In this document: positions 57,201 through 64,000 of the stretch, one piece after another
Layout of the letters: every line of letters begins with the position of its first letter
How positions within the stretch are numbered: position 1 is the first letter of the stretch
Source of the DNA: Incurvaria masculella
Lineage: Eukaryota; Arthropoda; Insecta; Lepidoptera; Incurvariidae
DNA: 64,000 bases
Assembly (NCBI GenBank): GCA_946894095.1
Contig: OX335642.1
Location: 13,527,021-13,591,020 of the forward strand
Direction: 5' to 3'
Notes under the pieces: generated by a model
Told to the model about the DNA's origin: nothing
Databases searched by the model: none
Seen by the model: only the letters and a program-made list of their open reading frames with translations
Program-made: the position numbers and the translations under genes

Positions 57201-59577
57201 TTCGCCCTTTCTGACTCTCGAGAATAAATCGAGACTCACAAAACGAGCAGACCAATGAGACCAAAATTACTGTTACGAATTGTACCTAATGAAATTTCAT
57301 ATTGTGACGTATCCAGCAGTATCAATGGTAACTATAAACTGTTGAGTGATAAGAATATCGCCTGTAGGTATGTGGGATGTGATGCATGGTACCTAAATAG
57401 TGGCGCTTGGTGTGTTGTGTTGGACGCACTGTGACGTGCGAAAGTCGTGTCTGACTCACTCACGCGCCAGATGTCGAGATAACACTGTTGTCACTGATTA
57501 TGCTGGTTCATTTGCATACCGCAGTACCATAGTTAAGCTGGGATCCATAAAATGTTGTTTTATTTTTTTAGAATGGATGCCAAAGGCTGGGTGAAATAAT
57601 TATTTACATTGATGTTTGTAAGTACATTACCGTAAGTAATGTCATTAATTTAAAGTCATGCAACATTCATTAAATCCTGGTTGACTCTAGTGTTCTATAC
57701 AAAAATCAACTCTGCTAACGAGAACAATTAAGTTATAACTCAATGATTGCAGTCGATTGTTTTAGCGTAGGATTAATGTGCGGAATCAGCGCCATCTAGT
57801 AACAGATGAGGACATCACTGTGTCGATTCGAATATAATGTAGAATTTCGTCGCCTGACGTGAATAAGGATGCCTTTGAATAACCTTAAATCAATTAATAT
57901 CAGCGCAAAAAAACTCTTGTAAATAGCTAAAAATTCCTGCAATATCAAACAGTCACAATAAGCTTTGCAATACAAAAAACTTTTCGTAGGATGCATCCAA
58001 AACATTCAGTCCAATTTTGCAATATTTTGGAAACAAAAACTAGGTATCAGTTTAAGGCCCAAACTAAACAAGAGAGAACATTTTCGTATGGTAATAAGTT
58101 AAACGGGGTATAGTGGAATTATCCGAATGGATTTTGGCTAGTCCCCTTCAATCGCAAACAGTCTCTTTGGATTATATCGCATCCGCTGAGGCTGGAGGTA
58201 GTAAGGCAACATCAGTGCCGGGCATTCTACTGCACCTATATGTACACACATCTGTATATATGTAAATACTTCCATAGTGATTTAGTGCAGCTTTAAAAAA
58301 AGTTAAGTGCATTAAGGATTTCAGTTTATCGTCGCAACAGTTACTGTCTCTCTCGAGGTCCTTCCCTCTCATGTTTCTTTCAGCAGATCGTAAAACTCCT
58401 AGCTAACCAAGCTGTAAACCATAACATAGGCGCTCTCACCAACCTTAAGGGGTGTGCGATGGAAATGTTACACACTAAATGTAATTATTGGACGTACCAC
58501 GCAACCCAAAAATTCATGTAGGTATAACAGAAGAGGAAGGCTGAAGAAAGAGCTTCCTACCCCAAAATTAATTAATAATTATATGACCGCAATTTTCAAT
58601 TTGTCAATTTAAAAATCATGATGTGATTAACCCCATTTTGTGGAGTTCCGCCCCCTGAGTCAGTTCTCAGTCTTCCGAAATCAAAGCCCTGTCACGATTT
58701 TTTTAAAGGCTCGCTTGACCGTTTTATTTCTTAGTTACCAACATTTTTTAGTGTTCGGAAACATTCATCGAACTTCTTTTTTGTCATGTAAAATTATTCG
58801 CATGAAGGTGAAGGAGAAGGTGAAGGTATTAAGATATTACAGCCAATACGATGAACTGTTACGATGTGTAGCATCCCAGTTGCATCCCTGAATAATATAC
58901 TTTTGATGATTATGTGTATGATCGATCATCTCATAGATACAGCAAATGTTTAAAAAAAAATTACATACTTACTTATGCAATAATATGATGAATGAGTTTA
59001 TCACTTCAAATGCTGAAAATATTTTAGGGACTTCTTCTTTGAGTAGAAGCGGAACTCTTAATAAAAGCTTAATCTGCGTCATGCCGCACGATATTAAATG
59101 TCAAAGGACCACGGTATCAGACATACGCGATGAATGTATGTTAATATTAATTCTCGCTTACGTTTCACCATTTCAAATAAGACGAAAATACCAAAAACCA
59201 TTATTTTTTTAAACATTCAAGCGGGTCATTCAACCCTAAACGAGGTTTAAAGATTGTGCAGTTGGCCGCAATACAAACTGTACAATTTCAGTTGAAAATC
59301 AAATAAATGGTAAATAAACTTTAAGGCATCTATAATTTAAGGTACAATTGATTTACGTAGACTAAATAATGGAAAGCCTATAAGTTGTATCCAAAAGTCA
59401 GATAAAGAAGCAAATTGTGGAACCGAGCCTGGGAACACCAACAGAGTGCGCCTCGAGGCGCAGTAGCAATCATAGATAATATAATATTACTGCGTGTAGC
59501 AATGGTCACACCACTTGTGTGTAGACGCATGACGATGCCTTTTTAAAAATCTGTAACTTGTAAGTAAATAGTGTCTT
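57201..59577. other. No gene recognised
   Basis: Long AT-rich stretch without assigned repeats. The insect-type motif GCGCCATCTAG occurs at 57789. Frames at 58640-58891 and 58946-59212 (plus) are unrecognised. Confidence 0.45.
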
Positions 59578-59863
59578 TTTTATGCAACCTGACATGGATG
59601 GCTAATACCACACAACTACAGTTATAATATCAGCCCAATACACCACATTCCCGAAGGAATTAGGTGGCATACCAGGACACAGACAATTTTTCATTGCTTC
59701 GACCATATTTTAATCCAAAGCGATCGTACCAACCCGGACGGGCTAAAACCCAACCACCTAGGAGAGGAAGGATTCCGAATCATGGAGCAGCTTGCATTAG
59801 TGACGAAATGCACTAATCCAACTCAAAAACAGAAAGAAAGTGGTGCATATAAATGGGGCGAGG

Positions 59864-62453
59864 CATAGCCTGCTGTATTGTTTTGTGTTTGGGTGTGTGT
59901 TACAAGCCGTGAAGTAGAAATTCGGTATGTCGAGTCGTAGGCCGACACGCAGGTAGCTCCGACATTGTACCGGCCCGCCTTTCAGTATGCTCAGTGCCGC
60001 CAGCTAGGAAGTGCGCTTGATTTGTTCGTTTGTGATTCGACTCAAATGTGTTGATTTAGTTGTTATTATGTAAATAAGTGGTGTTTCTACAAACAGTGAA
60101 CCTCTAAAAATCATACACAAGAAAGTTAGTGAAGTGTGTGCGCCAAAATATGTGTGACAGTGACTGGATTTAAATGTTTCCGAGTATAGTCCCATTCTGT
60201 TAAATAAAAGAGCTAGTTTAGTTATAAGAAATAATTTAAGTGGTTTTATTGTGTTTAAGAATTATTTTGTACACACTGTATGCATTATTTGATTAAATAA
60301 GATTAGATTTATATAATAAAGAAGATTTTTTAATGTAGAATTCTTTATATAATGTCTATATCTATTCTGAAAGTCCAATTTAGCTGCATATTTAAGTGAA
60401 AACGTATTTAGACATGGCAACAGATTAAACGAAAAAGATATGTATTTTAAAATGACTCCTTTCTGAAGCTTCATATACCTACGTACATATTAAACATATT
60501 GAACTAGACATATTACATTATCATTAGTCAAGATATTAGCTGAACATCATTGAGCTCAACACAGCAAATAGTATTTAGGAGCTATCCCAGGGCCTGCCTT
60601 AATCGCGGAAAATTGTCATTGATAAATATGTAGTAGATATGAATTTCCTTGTGTTTGAGGCAGGTTCTATTAGATAAAGAAATTATGCCATTTTTGTGGA
60701 TATATCAAACAAATATGATATCCTCTGTGTTTTTCTACTAAATAATGTTTACTAATGAAAACATTAATTCAAGTGATGACATGTTCAATTGTATATGTTT
60801 GCAGATTGTATGTAGTAAATATTATATTTTTTGTGTCTTAGGTAGTTGCGTCAATAATTGAAAATGAATGTTTGAATATCTATGTTTGGAGATATTTGTG
60901 CTTAGAAAATAAGAACCAATAAACTAAATATAAATAATACATATATTTTATTTTAGCTCCACTCTCAAATTAATGCACATTTTTCACAGTAACAAATTAA
61001 TTATAACGTACTAGCTGCGGTACCCGGCTCCGCTCGGGTTAGTGTCGGCTAAATTATCTCATGGATAAAGAGTAGCCCACATGACTGGTCCAAAATAGGG
61101 TCAAACTGGTCCAGGACAATGTATCCATGTACCAAATTTAATCAAGATCGTTCGAGCCGAAATAGCATGATTTAATGAGAAACATCCAATAATTCCCATT
61201 TAGAGCTTCGTTGACGTTTGGTGGCTATTTAAAAAAAACATTTGCCGCGAGAACCTTTCTGCACTTTCACTGCTACATTGCTTACCTAGTAAGTAACGTG
61301 TAACGTAGGTAAGTTTTGCGTGGACTCCAACCCACAGCCAGCCTCAACATCGAAAACAGTAACCCATCTCGAACCTGACTGCTCCCAGAGATACTATACA
61401 TTGATAAAATACGCATATAAATCAGGTAAGTGGTTCGCATGTTATAAGACTTTAAGACTCAATACTTACCCTTCTGGTAATGAAGCGTTATATTATGTAA
61501 TCTATAAGTTTTTAGTAGAATCAGGCTAGACGTAGATACAATGCACATCTAAATCGAGTAATTGGTTCTCAAGGATTTTATTCTGTTGGTCGCTCCTCCG
61601 GCGATTTAGCGTGATGCCAAGTAGTCCTAAAGTTGCAGGAAATACCAAGCCGTACTTCAGTAAAAGTAAGCGCTGCCGCCGCAAAGCCGAGCCGTGCATA
61701 GCATTGCAGTTTGTATGACAGCCCCATCTTAGCGTAAGCGGAACTGAATTCTATTTAGCCAATCCTAATTCCCGGGTAGTTAAATGCATCATGTACTAAG
61801 TTTTACAAATCGCTAGTGCCTTGAAAATTCGCCAAACGGACACCAAACAGTCACGACGTCTGCCCTCACGTCCCCCCCCTCCCCCCGCCACCGCCCCCGG
61901 CTCCTCTCCCCCTAGTGTGAAGTATCGCTACCGGTATCGTTTTCGCAGCCCCGTGAAAGTTTTAAAGCCCATGGGCACATAAATTGTAGCCTATGTGTTA
62001 TTCTGATGTATAAGCTATATTATTGTAAAGTTTCATTAGAATCCATTCAGTAGTTTTTACGTGAAAGAGTAACAAACATCCATCCATCCATCCATCCATT
62101 ATTACAAACTTTCCCCTTTATAATATTTATTAGATTAATTAATAAAATTATTAATTTGTTACATTAATTCCAATCACGAAATAGCAAACAATTTATGATC
62201 ATTCACTCATAAAAACTATTGCTAAAAGATACAGTTACATTAATTAAGTAAGAAAAGGCTAATTAATACCTAGAACAAGGCTAGAATCAGCGTCTTTCAA
62301 TAATATTTTGACCTCAGCTCGATAAGATACAAAGAGCCTTCATACAAAGCTAAGATATCGGTCGGCCTACCACTACCTGAAAATGGGACGCTGCTAATCC
62401 TACTTCACGGCTTGTAACACACACACAAACACAAAACAATACAGCAGGCTATG
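59864..62453. mobile_element. 2.6-kb non-autonomous TIR element, hAT-like
   Basis: The left end CATAGCCTGCTGTATTG and the right end CAATACAGCAGGCTATG begin an inverted repeat of 54 bp with one mismatch (59864-59917; 62400-62453). GGCGAGG, or GGGCGAGG if the boundary is shifted by one base, flanks both sides as a 7-8 bp target duplication. Eight bases is the hAT hallmark. The interior has no transposase. 59918-61010 is AT-rich, and 61011-62134 is an inserted Helitron-like element, so the original element was about 1.5 kb. Confidence 0.88.
61011..62134 (-). mobile_element. Helitron-like element, complete 1.12-kb copy
   Basis: On the minus strand it begins TCTAATAAATATTATAAAGG after an A and ends CCCGAGCGGAGCCGGGTA plus CCGCAGCTAG before T: exact Helitron-type boundaries. 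Internal order from 5': (GGAT)n, GTTACTCTTTCACGTAAAAA, a G-rich tract, CATCACGCTAAATCGCCGG, 5S-SINE-derived segment 61265-61405, CATTAAATCATGCTATTTCG. No Rep/helicase coding sequence, so non-autonomous. Confidence 0.9.
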
Positions 62454-62525
62454 GGCGAGGACTTGAACTCAGGCCTCTGGTATGCAAGGCAAATCCCCGC
62501 GCCATGAGGGTACTAGAGGCTCTGA

Positions 62526-62983
62526 TTCAAATCAGTATTTCAAACAGCAAAACGTAGTAAATTCCAGAGCACTAGCTGCATAGTTTTGACTTAAGTCAAA
62601 TTAATTATTCAAATTCAAATTTATTTATTTTGTTTCATAAATCAAGTAGGTGGTACAGTTATATAATCCAAGAATAAATCAGGTTTTTTGAAACGTGCCA
62701 TTGATGGTACTAATAGTTCCTACACCTGTAAAAGAATACAATTCTGCACAACAGGGTGTAGGTTCCGTTGGACTTAGTTAGCAGACGGTAGCGTAGCACT
62801 ATGTTATTAAAATAGACGTGGGTGTGTGTGTACATAGGTAAGGGTGTATGTGTGAGTGTGTATGTGCGGAGGGGGGGGGGGTGTGAGTGTCAGTAAGCGT
62901 GATTGTGTGCAAGAGGGTGTGTTTGTGTGTGTGGTGAAGGGGGATAACTTGTTATTTTATTTGTTGTAAGTATACTTGTGTAA
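62526..62983. other. Spacer with GT-rich microsatellite
   Basis: 62590-62650 has AAATTCAAATTTATTTATTT, common in insect non-LTR 3' regions. 62815-62940 is GT-rich microsatellite DNA with a run of G at 62866-62881. It separates the two inverted Helitron copies. Confidence 0.6.
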
Positions 62984-64000
62984 TCTAATAAATAATATAA
63001 AGGGGAAAGTTTGTAATAATGGATGGATGGATGGATGGATGGATGGATGGATGGATGTTTGTTACTCTTTCACGTAAAAACTACTGAATGGATTCTAATG
63101 AAACTTTACAATAATATAGCTTATACATCAGAATAACACATAGGCTACAATTTATGTGCCCATGGGCTTTAAAACTTTCACGGGGCTGCGAAAACGATGC
63201 CGGTAGCGATACTTCACACTAGGGGGAGAGGAGCCGGGGGCGGTGGCGGGGAGCGGCGGCGCGGGGAGGGGGGGCGGGTGAGGGCAGACGTCGTGACTGT
63301 TTGGTGTCCGTTTGGCGAATTTTCAAGGCACTAGCGATATGTAAAACTTAGTACATGTACATTTAACTACCCGGGAATTAGGATTGGCTAAATAGAATTC
63401 AGTTCCGCTTACACTAAGATGGGGCTGTCATACAAACTGCAATGCTATGCACGGCTCGGCTTTGCGGCGGCAGCGCTTACTTTTACTGAAGTACGGCTTG
63501 GTATTTCCTGCAACTTTAGGACTACTTGGCATCACGCTAAATCGCCGGAGGAGCGACCAACAGAATAAAATCCTTGAGAACCAATTACTCGATTTAGATG
63601 TGCATTGTATCTACGTCTAGCCTGATTCTACTAAAAACTTATAGATTACATAATATAACGCTTCATTACCAGAAGGGTAAGTATTGAGTCTTAAAGTCTT
63701 ATAACATGCGAATTTTATCAATGTATAGCATCTCTGGGAGCAGTCAGGTTCGAGATGGGTTACTGTTTTCGATGTTGAGGCTGGCTGTGGGTTGGAGTCC
63801 ACGCAAAACTTACCTACGTTACACGTTACTTACTAGGTAAGCAATGTAGCAGTGAAAGTGCAGAAAGGTTCTCGCGGCAAATGTTTTTTTTTTAAATAGC
63901 CACCAAACGTCAACGAAGCTCTAAATGGGAATGATTGGATGTTTCTCATTAAATCATGCTATTTCGGCTCGAACGATCTTGATTAAATTTGGTACATGGA
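62984..64000 (+). mobile_element. Helitron-like element, inverted second copy, cut by window end
   Basis: Starts TCTAATAAATAATATAAAGG after A and follows the minus-strand copy at 61011-62134 step by step. It has a longer (GGAT)n run (63019-63055), a G-rich tract 63220-63282, and the 5S-SINE segment 63718-63850. It lacks about 25 bp present in the first copy (61421-61446). About 110 bp and the CTAG terminus lie beyond the window. Confidence 0.92.

Larger units (their letters stand above)
59578..62525 (-). mobile_element. tRNA-headed SINE split by the TIR element
   Basis: The body part 59578-59863 (minus order: ACATGGATGGCTAATACCAC, CCCGAAGGAATTAGGTGGCA, GATTCCGAATCATGGAGC, AAAGTGGTGCATATAAATGG). 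The head resumes at 62461 with ACTTGAACTCAGGCCTCTGG and CCCGCGCCATGAGGGTACTA. Joined across GGGCGAGG, the two parts restore the junction found in the intact SINE at 25845-26258, where GTGGTGCAAGTTGG is followed by the B box. Confidence 0.87.

Overview
The window looks like gene-poor nuclear DNA of a moth or butterfly (Lepidoptera). The best clue is a dispersed repeat present in eight copies, with a conserved CCGGCC...GAGTC...GGGTTCCGTACC signature that I associate with lepidopteran genomes. Other support comes from tRNA-headed SINEs, Helitron-like termini at an A/T target, a TTAA-target MITE and fragments of jockey/CR1-like LINEs. I found no intact protein-coding gene, no functional tRNA or rRNA gene and no CRISPR. 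The longest open frames (167 and 170 codons) look like chance readings or readings of repeats. The only recognisable protein traces are two decayed LINE reverse-transcriptase C-termini (38.6-39.1 kb and 44.1-44.4 kb) and one decayed hAT transposase dimerisation domain (45.2-45.5 kb).

Layout. 0-4.1 kb: edge of a satellite array whose about 636-bp monomers alternate in two types (1272-bp dimer period). Each monomer is an imperfect palindrome carrying a truncated head of the dispersed lepidopteran repeat at its apex. 4.2-14 kb: isolated repeats, a degenerate four-copy tandem repeat of about 140 bp, and Helitron and SINE fragments in otherwise unrecognised DNA. 14.5-20.8 kb: a dense cluster with a SINE inserted in another SINE, a fold-back element with paired ACGTATAAT motifs, two TTAA MITEs and a second nearly identical 5S-headed SINE. 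22-38 kb: several palindromic MITE families, some nested three deep. 38-46 kb: decayed LINE and hAT coding remnants. 50-57 kb: further MITEs, a full SINE and a six-copy 15-bp minisatellite. 59.6-64 kb: a 2.6-kb element with 54-bp terminal inverted repeats, inserted in a SINE with a 7-8 bp duplication. It carries a 1.12-kb Helitron-like element, and an inverted second copy of that Helitron follows 0.85 kb downstream and runs off the window.

The most interesting system is a pair of SINE types sharing one body and the first, A-box half of their promoter, but differing in the second half. One continues as a tRNA (B box), the other as 5S rRNA (box A and box C). A Helitron-like family has captured the 5S-type SINE segment and carried it to other sites. 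All coordinates, identities and family calls were read by eye without alignment software, so ends are approximate unless a precise target duplication is stated.
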